DNA of 64,000 nucleotides, taken from positions 1,178,001-1,242,000 of the forward strand of contig NZ_CP007030.1 in NCBI RefSeq assembly GCF_000227665.2. The letters run 5' to 3'. Below the pieces are notes generated by a model. The model was not told where the DNA came from. It saw only the letters and a list, made by a program, of their open reading frames with translations, and did not search any database. The position numbers were made by a program, and so were the translations under genes. Source of the stretch: Thiomicrospira aerophila AL3 (lineage in GTDB: Bacteria > Pseudomonadota > Gammaproteobacteria > Thiomicrospirales > Thiomicrospiraceae). Of the stretch, positions 48,703 through 58,159 are shown in pieces (the stretch's first letter is position 1; the number at the start of each line of letters is the position of its first letter).

Positions 48703-49461
48703 ATGCGCCTTCCCTACCTAATAACCTGTGCCGCCCTGATTTTACCTCTGGGTAGTGTATCTGCAAGCACAAGCACACAAGATCAATCAGTTTTTATTAA
48801 CTCAACACAAGATCATCAGTCGAGTCCTACAGGGTTGAGCCTGGATGCCATTTTACAAGAGTATTGGGATCTAACCGATGAAGAGTGGGAGCGTTATAAG
48901 TTGCTCAAGCCCATTGCACAAGCACTTGGGCAATATCAGGTGGAACCTACTCCACTAGAATTATTGGGGATTTATGCACGCTCCGAAACAGAGCGTCAGC
49001 GTTATGCCTTGCGGTATGTTCAGCGTATGGATCAGTATGTAGCTGGCAGCCTTGTTTTTCAACGAACAGTCTCAGCGGTACAGCGCGAATTTTACAAAAA
49101 TACGCCTATGATTGATGTCAATCTCTTAAATAAAGCACGTAATATTGACTTCACTGAGAATGATACTGTGGCCGTTTTTGTGAATGTTGTTGAGCCGTGC
49201 TTAGCCTGTGATGTTGCGATTCGTAAAGCCATCATGCAGGTTGAAAAATACGGTATCAAATTAGATGTGTTCTTTAACTCGCTCGATGACAATTTAATCC
49301 AAAGCTTTGCGACAAGTACCATACCACCTCAATTTGTTGTTGATGGACGTATTCGCTTAGCCGCTAACCCGGACTACATTGATCGTTATCAGATCCCACT
49401 CCCAACCGCTTTCATAAGTCGAAATGGTGGTAACTATGAAGCCCACGATCTCGATATTTAA
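48703..49461 (+). CDS. TIGR03759-family (PFL_4693-like) ICE protein
   Basis: 252 residues with a signal peptide (MRLPYLITCAALILPLGSVSA). The middle (WDLTDEEWERYKLLKPIAQALGQYQVEPTPLELLGIYARSETERQRYALRYVQRMDQYV) is the conserved TIGR03759 block. A C-terminal thioredoxin-like part includes VFVNVVEPCLACDVAIRK, a CxxC pair suggesting disulfide chemistry in the periplasm. It overlaps the transglycosylase gene by 26 nt. Confidence 0.75.
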   Translation: MRLPYLITCAALILPLGSVSASTSTQDQSVFINSTQDHQSSPTGLSLDAILQEYWDLTDEEWERYKLLKPIAQALGQYQVEPTPLELLGIYARSETERQRYALRYVQRMDQYVAGSLVFQRTVSAVQREFYKNTPMIDVNLLNKARNIDFTENDTVAVFVNVVEPCLACDVAIRKAIMQVEKYGIKLDVFFNSLDDNLIQSFATSTIPPQFVVDGRIRLAANPDYIDRYQIPLPTAFISRNGGNYEAHDLDI

Positions 49462-49960
49462 AGTATTAACTCTATGTGTCACTCTAGCGTTTTTGCCAAA
49501 ACAAGCCTGGTCATCATTATTTGATCAGGTCGCACAAGAGAAGCAAGTAAATGCCTCGATACTATGGTTAATCGCATTACAAGAATCGGCCCCGCCTGGC
49601 ACGCTAATACCTCACCCATGGACGGCTAATTTCAATGGACGTGGGTATTACTATAGTTCGAGAGAAGAGGCTTACTTCGCTATCAAGCAGGCTGTTAATG
49701 ATGGGTTTAAGGTTGATGTTGGATTGATGCAAGTTAATTGGTTTTATCATGCCGACCGTTTTAATAACGATCTTTGGTCAGCACTCGATCCACTCACTAA
49801 TATTCGCGTAGCCTCCGACATTCTCCTAGATTTCTCAAAGCACGGCACATTTGAAGCTATTGGGCGCTATCACTGCCCAAACTGGCAACTGGATTGGTGT
49901 AAGGATAAAGCTCACACCTATGCTAATAGCGTTATACGGAGGTTAAGACACTATGAGTAG
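49436..49960 (+). CDS. Periplasmic lytic transglycosylase of the transfer apparatus
   Basis: 174 residues from the ATG at 49436, with signal peptide (MKPTISIFKVLTLCVTLAFLPKQAWS). SLT-type motifs: catalytic Glu in LWLIALQESAPPG (near residue 50), VDVGLMQVNWFYH and IGRYHCP. It would open peptidoglycan to let the transfer channel cross the wall, as VirB1-type enzymes do. Its position between the TIGR03759-like gene and TraD fits PFGI-1-type ICEs. Confidence 0.88.
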   Translation: MKPTISIFKVLTLCVTLAFLPKQAWSSLFDQVAQEKQVNASILWLIALQESAPPGTLIPHPWTANFNGRGYYYSSREEAYFAIKQAVNDGFKVDVGLMQVNWFYHADRFNNDLWSALDPLTNIRVASDILLDFSKHGTFEAIGRYHCPNWQLDWCKDKAHTYANSVIRRLRHYE

Positions 49961-50279
49961 ATTTGAAGTTTCAGCAGATTTAATAACCTTATCTTTGGTC
50001 GCTAAGAGCCACTACAAGGCATCACTTGATAAGGTCGCTAAGCAAATCGGATTAAGTGCAGATCCTTTTGATCGAGAGCTTAATAGTGAGCGTTTTTTTG
50101 TTGAAGTCTATTACTGTTTACTTCGGCAAAGATGGATCGAGAATTTATTAATCGAAGTTAACGATGCAAATGATCGATGTGTATTTGAGTGCGTTATACC
50201 GTCTAGTGAGTTTGAACTGCTTTCAAATCCCCACCGTCATATCATGTATCAAATACAGGAGTCCGGTCATTATGCTTAA
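49953..50279 (+). CDS. Small hypothetical transfer-region protein
   Basis: 108 residues, no signal peptide, helical N-terminus (LITLSLVAKSHYKASLDKVAKQIGL). No family recognised. It overlaps the neighbours on both sides by 8 nt, so it is clearly part of the operon and co-translated. Possibly cytoplasmic and specific to this branch of ICEs. Confidence 0.6.
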   Translation: MSRFEVSADLITLSLVAKSHYKASLDKVAKQIGLSADPFDRELNSERFFVEVYYCLLRQRWIENLLIEVNDANDRCVFECVIPSSEFELLSNPHRHIMYQIQESGHYA

Positions 50280-50832
50280 AGTAATCAACAAATCCGTTAT
50301 TGTCTCGTGCTTCGCTCTAGGCTTTGGTTTTAATGCCGCCCATGCACAATTGCCCGTAATTGCAGAAGTTGGCCCAACTTACCCGGTTACATCCATGTTT
50401 TCCCATTTACACAAATTCACAAAACTAGATGTGCGCGAGGTTTTCACTCAAATAGACCAGGCCGGGGTCAACCGTGTAACGCCGGTCGATTATTACACGA
50501 TGGTGCAAAACCAATTACCCATTAACACTCATGCCCAGCCCGGGCCATTTGCTCAGTATGAGAGTGTTATGGCTGCTCGTGTTGATGTGCCGGTGTGCAT
50601 TGTAGGTGACGATGGATTTAGCCAGGCCTGGTTGCGTCAAAATGCGGCTAAGCTTATAGAATACGGAGCCGTCTGTTTAATTGCTCATGCTCAAGATATG
50701 GACGGGTTAAAGAACATTATCCAGAGTGCATCGGGCGTGTACATTCAACCTGCATCAGCCAGTACGTTGATTGATGAACTCGAAATAAAGCACTACCCTG
50801 CTTTGATCTATAACGGCTGGGTGGTGCAATGA
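50272..50832 (+). CDS. PFL_4695-family (TIGR03765-like) ICE protein
   Basis: 186 residues from the ATG at 50272, with a signal peptide (MLKVINKSVIVSCFALGFGFNAAHA). The mature part (LPVIAEVGPTYPVT, then VDVPVCIVGDDGFSQAWLRQNAAKLIEYGAVCLIAHAQDMDGLKNI) matches TIGR03765, found next to traD in integrating conjugative elements. Two Cys may bond in the periplasm. Function unknown. It overlaps traD by 4 nt. Confidence 0.8.
   Translation: MLKVINKSVIVSCFALGFGFNAAHAQLPVIAEVGPTYPVTSMFSHLHKFTKLDVREVFTQIDQAGVNRVTPVDYYTMVQNQLPINTHAQPGPFAQYESVMAARVDVPVCIVGDDGFSQAWLRQNAAKLIEYGAVCLIAHAQDMDGLKNIIQSASGVYIQPASASTLIDELEIKHYPALIYNGWVVQ
50622..50631. repeat. Iterated palindrome CCAGGCCTGG, copy 9
   Basis: Exact copy inside the PFL_4695-like gene; it encodes Gln-Ala-Trp here. 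Confidence 0.85.
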
Positions 50833-53000
50833 TCTTTAAAAATCACTACCCCGTCGAAGCATTACTAAGGCCACCGGTTGAGTTTTATGCAGCTTTAACC
50901 GCTTGGACGCTTGCTTTAATTGCAGTCACCATGCCTACAGTTATTATGATGACCGATAGCGTGGCCTATGCCTCCGCAGGGGTATTATTTCTATTTGGTT
51001 TGCGTCGATTTAGACAGGGTTATGCTGTTTGGTCATATCATCGTCATCTTGTGAGGCTGCCCTACTATGGGTTACGCCCACGTCAAATACCGGTGTCTAA
51101 CCGGTTTTTGTTTTTGGGATTAGGCTTTAAATGGACGCAAACCCATACCCAGCGACTGCTTGATACGACCGATCCGGTAAACAAACGATTTATAACTCCC
51201 AATGTCTTCTACCGCCTGGCAAGACAAATTGAATTTAAGTTAGATCGTTTACGCGCTTTAGCATTTGTTATTTCAATTCTGTCTTCATCTAGTCGTTGGA
51301 ATCCGGTCGCACCCCTGCCACCGGTTGGCGGCAATCCGGCGATTCATGCCGTCGGGATGCCAGAAGGCGAGGATCCAATACGTTTACCGATTGGAGAGCG
51401 GGTTGGTCACATACTGGTATTGGGCGCCACACGAGTTGGTAAAACACGTTTAGCCGAAATCTTAATTACCCAAGATATTCGCCGGGGTGATGTGGTCGTC
51501 GTCATGGATCCCAAGGGCGACGCGGATCTGTTAATGCGTTGCAAAATGGAAGCAGAACGTGCCAAGCGCCCATTTTTTGCTTTCCATTTAGGTTTTCCTG
51601 AAATCTCTGCTCGCTATAACGGTATTGGCACCTTTTCAAAGATCACAGAACCTGCCGGTCGCTTAACTGATGCGCTACCCTCCGAAGGCAACTCAGCTGC
51701 TTTTAAAGAGTTCGGTTGGCGATTTGCCAACATTATTATCCAGGCCGATGTTGCCCTGGGCAATAAACCGCACTATCAATCAATTCGCCGTTACATCAAC
51801 AACATTGAGCCTTTATTGTTGGCTTATGGGAAGAAAATTCTGACCCTAAAAGGGCCGGATGGTTGGGCAAATGTTTATAAGCAAATTATGGGCAATCTTG
51901 ATCCTAAAACCCTGCCCTTCGCTCTAAAAGACCGAAACCCTGAAGGAATTGCTTTGCTTAAGTTGGTTGAGCAAATTGATTTTTATGATCCGGTACTCGA
52001 TGGCTTGTTGTCTGCCTTTAAGTATGACCGTACCTACTTTGACAAAATCGTATCCTCACTTGGCCCCTTACTTGAAAAGCTTACAACCGGTCGCGTGGCT
52101 GAATTGATTGCGCCGGATTATGAGGATATTCAAGATAAGCGCCCGATTTTCGATTGGATGTCGGTTATTCGTCAAAACGCCGTTGTTTATGTGGGCTTGG
52201 ATGCGCTATCCGATTCGACCGTTGCCTCAGCGGTGGGGGCTTCTATGTTTGCCGATCTTACGTCGGTATCAGGCTTTGTTTATAAGCACGGTATAGGCTT
52301 TGGCTTACCAAATGACATAGCTACCGGCCAACGCAAGGTGGCTATTCATGCCGATGAATTTAACGAGTTGGTAGGTGATCAGTTTATTCCGATGATCAAC
52401 AAGGCCGGTGGCTCGGGCTATCAAGTAACCGCCTACACTCAAACGGTCTCGGACATTGAAGCGCGAATTGGTTCTAAAGCCAAGTCTGGCCAAATTCAAG
52501 GTAACTTTAACAACCTCATTATGATGCGCGTTAAAGAGCCTATGACAGCTGAAGTGCTCACTAATCAGTTACCCATGGTCAAGATTAACGAATTGATGCA
52601 AGTATCTGGTGTCGGTGATTCATCTGACCCAGGCTCCGGGGTAGATTTTACTTCTAAGAACGAAGATCGTTTATCAACACGCGAAGTTGCCATGATCGGT
52701 GTGCATGATGTTATCAAACTGCCCAAAGGCCAGGCTTTCGCGTTAATTGAGGGCGGTCAACTCTACAAGCTTCGAGTGCCTATGCCGGAAAAAGAAGATG
52801 ATCCGAACATTACAACGGAGTGGTCGATGGCGCTTACTCAAATGAAGGCAAAATATAAAACAGGTTCTGGTTTAATGCAGCGCGATAACTTATGGCTTGA
52901 TGATCAAGTACAAGCCAATGAGCAGCAAAACCTTGAGCGCCGTTTTGGTGGTGGCGATAACGATATTGCTGGCACAAGTTCAAGTGATTCAGGGGATTAA
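50829..53000 (+). CDS. traD: Type IV coupling protein TraD (SXT/TOL subfamily)
   Basis: 723 residues. Two N-terminal membrane segments (about 18-60) are followed by a VirD4/TraD ATPase: Walker A LVLGATRVGKTRLAE (near 200), GDVVVVMDPKGDADL, and Walker B VAIHADEFNELVGDQF (near 503). TAYTQTVSDIEARIG fits the motor domain. It carries the relaxase-DNA complex to the secretion channel at the inner membrane. Complete and co-transcribed with its TIGR03765 and TIGR03747-like neighbours. Confidence 0.93.
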   Translation: MIFKNHYPVEALLRPPVEFYAALTAWTLALIAVTMPTVIMMTDSVAYASAGVLFLFGLRRFRQGYAVWSYHRHLVRLPYYGLRPRQIPVSNRFLFLGLGFKWTQTHTQRLLDTTDPVNKRFITPNVFYRLARQIEFKLDRLRALAFVISILSSSSRWNPVAPLPPVGGNPAIHAVGMPEGEDPIRLPIGERVGHILVLGATRVGKTRLAEILITQDIRRGDVVVVMDPKGDADLLMRCKMEAERAKRPFFAFHLGFPEISARYNGIGTFSKITEPAGRLTDALPSEGNSAAFKEFGWRFANIIIQADVALGNKPHYQSIRRYINNIEPLLLAYGKKILTLKGPDGWANVYKQIMGNLDPKTLPFALKDRNPEGIALLKLVEQIDFYDPVLDGLLSAFKYDRTYFDKIVSSLGPLLEKLTTGRVAELIAPDYEDIQDKRPIFDWMSVIRQNAVVYVGLDALSDSTVASAVGASMFADLTSVSGFVYKHGIGFGLPNDIATGQRKVAIHADEFNELVGDQFIPMINKAGGSGYQVTAYTQTVSDIEARIGSKAKSGQIQGNFNNLIMMRVKEPMTAEVLTNQLPMVKINELMQVSGVGDSSDPGSGVDFTSKNEDRLSTREVAMIGVHDVIKLPKGQAFALIEGGQLYKLRVPMPEKEDDPNITTEWSMALTQMKAKYKTGSGLMQRDNLWLDDQVQANEQQNLERRFGGGDNDIAGTSSSDSGD

Positions 53001-53003
53001 CCG

Positions 53004-53663
53004 ATGGCCGCACAACAGGAAAAAGTATCCTTTTTTGGAGCAATTGTAGGACTGTTTTTTGGCATGATTGGAGCCATCATTGGTGCCCTATTCTTATCCA
53101 TTATTTTTGAATGGGTGGGCATGTTTTTTAACTGGTGGACTTTACCAGGATCAGAACATGCCAAGATGATGCTTGATCGGGAAATATCATGGGTCAGTAG
53201 TGATTTTAAAGCTGCCATGATTACACCGCTATCCGTTGTAACGCTCTTTACTGAGTACGCCTATTTTTATTTGGTGAAGTTTACCGGTTTAGAGTGGCTG
53301 GTTTTAAAGTTTCAAGGATCCGTTTTTTATGATTATGGCTTGGCCATGATTTACATCATTGAGCTAACCGCTGTGCGCCTGGCGGTCATCCTGTTATCGC
53401 TGCCAGCCTTGTTTTTGTTTGGTCTTTTTGCACTTGTAGATGGCCTAGTTGAGCGAGATCTGCGTACTTGGGGCGGCGGTCGTGAGACCTCTTTTGTCTA
53501 TCATCATGCTCGCAAGTGGATTTCATTATTTCTTTATTTGCCAGTCATGCTCTACATATCCGCACCCTGGAGTATTCACCCCTCTATTTTTGTTCTAGTG
53601 TTTGCGTTGCCGTTTGGGTACACGGTCTGGTTAGCTGCAACCTATTTCAAAAAATATCTTTAA
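53004..53663 (+). CDS. TIGR03747-family ICE membrane protein
   Basis: 219 residues with four or five hydrophobic segments (IVGLFFGMIGAIIGALFLSIIFEWVGMFF; YGLAMIYIIELTAVRLAVILLSLPALFLFGLFALVDGLVERDLR; WISLFLYLPVMLYISAPWSIHPSIFVLVFALPFGYTVWLAAT). GLVERDLRTWGGGRETSFVYHHAR is characteristic of TIGR03747, which follows traD in this ICE family. Last gene of the 47874-53663 operon; probable TraD partner in the inner membrane. Confidence 0.82.
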   Translation: MAAQQEKVSFFGAIVGLFFGMIGAIIGALFLSIIFEWVGMFFNWWTLPGSEHAKMMLDREISWVSSDFKAAMITPLSVVTLFTEYAYFYLVKFTGLEWLVLKFQGSVFYDYGLAMIYIIELTAVRLAVILLSLPALFLFGLFALVDGLVERDLRTWGGGRETSFVYHHARKWISLFLYLPVMLYISAPWSIHPSIFVLVFALPFGYTVWLAATYFKKYL

Positions 53664-53823
53664 TAGTTTTTTGCGGATTTTTTGACCTGCTCCAAAAATC
53701 CGCAAAAACGATCTTAGTGTTTTTCAACACCTGCCTATTACGCTATGAACGACCATACTCAAATGAGTAACACGCCTGTTTTTACTCCCTTAACTAGCCA
53801 GTCTTTTTAAATTTCACTCACTA

Positions 53824-53885
53824 AATTACAAAAAATTTTTTTTGATTTTTAGAAATCGAGTCTTTGTTAGTTCATTTGTCATAAT
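53824..53885 (+). promoter_or_regulatory. A-tract element and -10 of the pilin operon (site c)
   Basis: ATTACAAAAAA ... GATTTTTAGAAAT, an imperfect version of the palindrome at sites a and b. CATAAT at 53880-53885 ends 35 nt after the T-block. No -35 box. The gap 53664-53925 has no gene. Confidence 0.55.
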
Positions 53886-53925
53886 CAATCACGAACTTTT
53901 TGATTATGAATGGGATAACAAGTTT

Positions 53926-54375
53926 ATGAAGAAAGTGATATTGATGGCATCAGCCATTTCGATACTCTCAGGATGTCAGACGGCACAAACACGAATCGAC
54001 GATTCAGATAGTGAATACTGGTACAAAGTTACATCAGCACAACCTAGTCAGGGCGTTGCGGTAGTTGAAGCTCCAGAGGTAATTGAGTTATCGCAAGATT
54101 TTGTAATGCCTATATCTGTTAGTTACGAACCGGCTTTTAGTAGCCAGGCAGCAGAGCGACGCGCTTTATTAGATGTGCTTGCTCATATTGAACAAACTGA
54201 ATCGTTGATTAGGGCTGCACAAGCGCAGCAAAACCCTGATCAGCGAATCAAGTTTCGATATGACTGGCTCAGACACGATCTGGGAAAAATGTCTTCCGGT
54301 ATCAGAAACCATTTGAATGACCCATCTAGTCAGCCGCGTGTTATTGAACCCCTTATTGGCGATTATCGCCGTTAA
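53926..54375 (+). CDS. RAQPRD-family ICE lipoprotein
   Basis: 149 residues from the ATG at 53926, beginning MKKVILMASAISILSGC, a lipoprotein signal with lipobox LSGC. The C-terminal half (RRALLDVLAHIEQTESLIRAAQAQQNPDQRIKFRYDWLRHDLGKMSSGIRNHLN) is the RAQPRD family (TIGR01690), here reading AAQAQQNPDQRIKFRYDW. The N-terminal extension of ~60 residues is longer than usual. First gene of the pilin/assembly operon. Confidence 0.82.
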   Translation: MKKVILMASAISILSGCQTAQTRIDDSDSEYWYKVTSAQPSQGVAVVEAPEVIELSQDFVMPISVSYEPAFSSQAAERRALLDVLAHIEQTESLIRAAQAQQNPDQRIKFRYDWLRHDLGKMSSGIRNHLNDPSSQPRVIEPLIGDYRR

Positions 54376-54404
54376 TTTTTGTCAACTTACGAGAGATAAA
54401 GACT

Positions 54405-54827
54405 ATGAAAAAAATGATAACCAAGTTAACAGCGTCTAAAGAACAGCTATTAGGTGTAGGTGTGTTTGGATTAGCTATTGGTATGGCAATGGTTGCTGAC
54501 CCTGTTATGGCCAGTAGCGTACCCGCTGCACCAGGCATTAATGTTGGCAGCATTGTTGATGAAAGTGATGGTATGGATAACATGCTGACCAGCATCATGG
54601 GTTGGGTTATTCAGATCCTCTCAGCTATCGCTATGGCTGGTGCGGCTCTAGGTTACACCTTTGCGCTGTGGACAGGATTTCAAAAATTACAAGATGATAA
54701 TGAGTCCAAAAGCTACAAGATGGGTAACTTTATGACTACTGCAATTGTAGGGATCATCGTAGTGGCCGTGGTCGTTGTCATGGGCATGATCATGTACAAC
54801 TATGGCGGCAGCTTAAGAGGTGCATAA
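54405..54827 (+). CDS. TIGR03745-family pilin-like protein
   Basis: 140 residues. A long signal sequence (to about AMVADPVMA) is followed by a short mature part with two membrane helices (MGWVIQILSAIAMAGAALGYTFALW and FMTTAIVGIIVVAVVVVMGMIMYNYGG). This two-helix small protein with a charged loop matches TIGR03745/DUF2976 and resembles VirB2/TraA pilins. It probably forms the conjugative pilus. A smaller TIGR03758-type gene, often upstream in relatives, is not evident here. Confidence 0.82.
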   Translation: MKKMITKLTASKEQLLGVGVFGLAIGMAMVADPVMASSVPAAPGINVGSIVDESDGMDNMLTSIMGWVIQILSAIAMAGAALGYTFALWTGFQKLQDDNESKSYKMGNFMTTAIVGIIVVAVVVVMGMIMYNYGGSLRGA

Positions 54828-54829
54828 CA

Positions 54830-55216
54830 ATGGCTCATCTACCTGAAACTGATCTAGTGGCCGCTGTACTCGACCGAGATCCACGCGTCATAAAAGGCGC
54901 AACAATGGACGAACTGCTCATGCTGGTGAAGTTTTTCGGTGGATCGGGTTTTGTAACAGGCCTAATCATAGGCCTGATTTTTGTACCTTCATACGCCTTG
55001 ATACCCGCCATTGTTATTACCCTGATTTCCTTGGGGTTAGGGGTATGGATGGGTTCGGTATCTCTGCTCACAATAAAAAGGGATAAGCCACAAGGTTATG
55101 TACTGCAATGGATCTCTATCAAGTTAAGTCAAAAAGCTAGTGGGCTGAAACCCAAGTTTATTTACGGTGCTCGCCACTTTTCGATTAATCGTAAACCCTT
55201 CACTCAAAACAAATAA
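54830..55216 (+). CDS. TIGR03750-family (DUF3487) ICE membrane protein
   Basis: 128 residues. The cytoplasmic N-terminus (TDLVAAVLDRDPRVIKGATMDELLMLVKFFGGSG) and two membrane helices (FVTGLIIGLIFVPSYALIPAIVITLISLGLGVWMGSV) fit TIGR03750, comparable to TraL/VirB3. It starts 2 nt after the pilin-like gene, the conserved order in these elements. Inner-membrane assembly component. Confidence 0.8.
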   Translation: MAHLPETDLVAAVLDRDPRVIKGATMDELLMLVKFFGGSGFVTGLIIGLIFVPSYALIPAIVITLISLGLGVWMGSVSLLTIKRDKPQGYVLQWISIKLSQKASGLKPKFIYGARHFSINRKPFTQNK

Positions 55217-55231
55217 TTCTAGGTTTAGGCT

Positions 55232-55909
55232 ATGTTTAAAAATCGTATGAAAGATGCGAGTTCGCATATCAATACTCTCCGCTTTGGCTTAATTGGTGTG
55301 AGCATACTCGTTGTTGTACTACTAATTATCGTGTTAGTGCAAGCACAAACACCTCCGGCACAAAGGCTGAGCTTGCCACCTGATTTACGCTACGGCGCTC
55401 AAGTTACAGCGGGTGAAATCAATCCATGGGAAGTCTATGCGTTTGCAGGCACTATCAATCAACTGGTGCATACATGGAATAGCAATGCTCAAGAAGAGTA
55501 CAGCGACAACTTGGGGCGCTATAGCGCACTTATGACACGGCGATATATCACGCAAAAATACAGCGACTATCAAGAACGTTTAAAACGTAATGAATTGCAA
55601 GGCCGCCAACGCGTCGTTGCACCAATGGGCGGTTATACAGCTGAGAACCATTGTGGCTTCTATCACCGCGATTGTGTTCAAGTGCTCAGTCCAGGTCGCT
55701 GGCAAGTTTGGTTAGATGTCAATATTAAGGACTATCAGAGAACTACCCGAGGTAATAATCAAGCGCCCTTTCTGCTTCGAGATATTAATGTGCGTGTGCC
55801 GATTATTGTTATTTATGAGCCGGACAACACTGAGTTTAACCCTTGGGGTCTCAAACTTGACTATGAAGCTGTTAATGAGATCACCACCATACAGGTAGAT
55901 AAAAAATGA
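55232..55909 (+). CDS. TIGR03746-family (PFL_4703-like, TraE/VirB8-type) protein
   Basis: 225 residues, one N-terminal membrane segment (LRFGLIGVSILVVVLLIIVLVQA), then a periplasmic domain (PWEVYAFAGTINQLVHTWNSNAQEEYSDNLGRYSALMTRRYITQKYSDYQERLK). Matches TIGR03746, functionally equivalent to TraE/VirB8. It overlaps the next gene by 4 nt and sits in the conserved TIGR03750-03746-03749 order. Confidence 0.82.
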   Translation: MFKNRMKDASSHINTLRFGLIGVSILVVVLLIIVLVQAQTPPAQRLSLPPDLRYGAQVTAGEINPWEVYAFAGTINQLVHTWNSNAQEEYSDNLGRYSALMTRRYITQKYSDYQERLKRNELQGRQRVVAPMGGYTAENHCGFYHRDCVQVLSPGRWQVWLDVNIKDYQRTTRGNNQAPFLLRDINVRVPIIVIYEPDNTEFNPWGLKLDYEAVNEITTIQVDKK

Positions 55910-56715
55910 AGACACTCTTTTTATTCATCATGCTTGGATTTTCAGCAGCGGCTCATGCAACGAGTCCTGAGAGAATCGTTTTTAACAATCAGCCAATTGA
56001 TGTTTTATTACAGGCTGGGCAAGAACGTGCAATAGAGTTCCCTGAAAAGATACAAGTAGGCCTTCCTGCACAAGCCATGGCGCTTTTTGATGGATTAACT
56101 TATGTCGATAATCAGCTTTTTTTAACGCTTGCTAATGACATACAAGATCATGTGCGCTTGATTGTACGTGGTCAATCAGGAACTAATTACATCATTAATG
56201 TTCGCTCTGTTACGGAAGGTGTCGATACGCTGCCAGGCAGAGTCATTATTCATCGTGCAGAAACATCTAGCATGACGGATGCAACACAACCTGAGCGGAA
56301 ACGATTTGTCGAAAGCTACCCTGCATTAACACGCTATGCCATGCAAGCCCTTTATGCACCAGAGCGACTTGTTAATAGCAACTACGCGATAGGTGAGCTG
56401 GGGTTAAACAGAACACCGATGATGAATTTTTTTAGATGTACTAACCACTCTACAGCCTGTCGCTCACTTCGCGTTACACCCGTCGCTGGCTGGCAAGCAA
56501 CACATCATTACGTCACCGCACTCGAAGTTGAAAACATATCCAATCAACCTATCGAAATTGATCCACGTTTAATTCGCACTGTTACACCCGGTGCCCTTAA
56601 AGCGGCCACATCCATGCACGGACGCTTGTTAAGTCATGAACAGGGTGACAAGGCCACCACAATTCTTGTCATCATCCATACCGAACCCTTTGAAAAATTA
56701 GTGGGGATTTATTGA
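55906..56715 (+). CDS. TIGR03749-family (PFL_4704-like, TraK/VirB9-type) protein
   Basis: 269 residues with a signal peptide (MKTLFLFIMLGFSAAAHA). The mature protein (ERIVFNNQPIDVLLQAGQERAIEFPEKIQVGLP, then LTYVDNQLFLTLANDIQDHVRLIVRGQSGTNYIINV) is the TIGR03749 secretin-like family, comparable to TraK/VirB9. It likely forms the outer-membrane core ring with the TraB-like protein encoded next, which starts 1 nt later. Confidence 0.82.
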   Translation: MKTLFLFIMLGFSAAAHATSPERIVFNNQPIDVLLQAGQERAIEFPEKIQVGLPAQAMALFDGLTYVDNQLFLTLANDIQDHVRLIVRGQSGTNYIINVRSVTEGVDTLPGRVIIHRAETSSMTDATQPERKRFVESYPALTRYAMQALYAPERLVNSNYAIGELGLNRTPMMNFFRCTNHSTACRSLRVTPVAGWQATHHYVTALEVENISNQPIEIDPRLIRTVTPGALKAATSMHGRLLSHEQGDKATTILVIIHTEPFEKLVGIY

Positions 56716-56716
56716 T

Positions 56717-58159
56717 ATGGTCAAGCCTCGTAATCGACTACTGCCCTTTCTGGCTGTTTCGTTATTAGTTGTCGCCGGTTGGTTTGTTTTTTCAGCGGTA
56801 AACAAGAGTGGTGATATTAGAACGGTAGATGGAAAACCGGCTGGTTCGCCCCCTTTGGTATCCAATGCCCCTGTAGATCGTGATGCACCCCGCGAAGATC
56901 TGATCAAGGTGATGGCTGATGTGCAAAACATTAATCAAACCATGAATGAGTTGCAAGAAACCATCAATGCACTTCGGCAGCAAAATACCGAACAAAAAAA
57001 CTTGATAGCCAAGCTTAAAAGTGAACCAAAACCAACTCAATCGCCACCAAGTATGAGTCAATTTCCAACACCGGACAGTCTCGCTCGCCAGCCGAATGAG
57101 GGCGATGGTTTAATCACACCACCAGCGGCGTTAGCTGATCGCTCAGTACCCTCTACAATCGGTGATAGCCTGCCACCAGTAATCCGGGATCTGCAAAATA
57201 ACTTTGTAGGTGGTTCGACTAATGCTCAGAGAGCACCTGCATCAGCAGCCGATGCAAATGGTATTGTCTGGCTGGCTCCAATGGATGCAGGAATAGATGT
57301 GGATGCTAGAGGGCGACGTATTGCAAATCCACAAGCAGCTGAAACATCAGGAACCGGCGTAAACCTATTAGCCTCAAACGTGGTTAATCAAGTTAATCCT
57401 ACTGTGGCAAGGGTCGAAAGGGATTTGACGGGTAATCAACGAACCAACATTGATCCAAGATTTACTATTCCCCACGGCTCGGTCATTGCGGATTCTCGGA
57501 GTGTTACTGCCTTAGTCGGCAAGATACCAGTACAAGGTCAGCTGACAGATCCATGGCGCTTTAGAGTAAGCACCGGTGCCAACATCATTATGCCCAACAA
57601 TCATACCCTTCCGGGCCTTGAAAGAACCATTGTTGAAGGTACAGCAATCGGTGATCTCAACCTTTCTTGCGTAACAGGTCGGATTGATGTGGCGACGTTT
57701 ATTTTTCGGGATGGTCGCATTGTAACTCAGCGTTCAAAAAACCAAAACGAAGGACTGGGCTACATCACAGATCGCAATGGCAACCCTTGTATTCCAGGCA
57801 CCTTAATAACCAATGCGCCTCAAGCCATTACCCAACTATCAGCTTTAGGTGCTCTTGAGGGATTAGCGAATGCCTACGCCGCCGCCGAGACAACAAATGT
57901 ACTTAACAGTGCCGGTGGTGTAACCAGTTCAGTGACAGGTGATCCACTCAGAGCAGCTGGGTTTAGTGCCCTGTCTGGCGGTGCATCTGAAGTCAAAAAA
58001 TGGTTTGTTGATCGTATGGGGCAGTTTTTTGATGTGATTTATGTACCCGCTAATCAACGCGTGGACATTTTAATTTCTGAGGCAATACACCTTGACTATA
58101 ACCAAGAAGGACGGATGGTACGGTATGAAAAAGCAAGTGAAAACGGTTATATGGATTAG
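56717..58159 (+). CDS. TIGR03752-family (PFL_4705-like, TraB/VirB10-type) protein
   Basis: 480 residues. One N-terminal membrane segment (LLPFLAVSLLVVAGWFVFSAV), a coiled coil (about 65-100), a Pro-rich spacer, then a TraB/VirB10-type C-terminal domain (NIDPRFTIPHGSVIADSRSVTALVGKIPVQGQLTDPWRFRVSTGANII). It spans the envelope and couples inner-membrane ATPases to the outer core. Its 3' end overlaps the next gene by 35 nt. Confidence 0.85.
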   Translation: MVKPRNRLLPFLAVSLLVVAGWFVFSAVNKSGDIRTVDGKPAGSPPLVSNAPVDRDAPREDLIKVMADVQNINQTMNELQETINALRQQNTEQKNLIAKLKSEPKPTQSPPSMSQFPTPDSLARQPNEGDGLITPPAALADRSVPSTIGDSLPPVIRDLQNNFVGGSTNAQRAPASAADANGIVWLAPMDAGIDVDARGRRIANPQAAETSGTGVNLLASNVVNQVNPTVARVERDLTGNQRTNIDPRFTIPHGSVIADSRSVTALVGKIPVQGQLTDPWRFRVSTGANIIMPNNHTLPGLERTIVEGTAIGDLNLSCVTGRIDVATFIFRDGRIVTQRSKNQNEGLGYITDRNGNPCIPGTLITNAPQAITQLSALGALEGLANAYAAAETTNVLNSAGGVTSSVTGDPLRAAGFSALSGGASEVKKWFVDRMGQFFDVIYVPANQRVDILISEAIHLDYNQEGRMVRYEKASENGYMD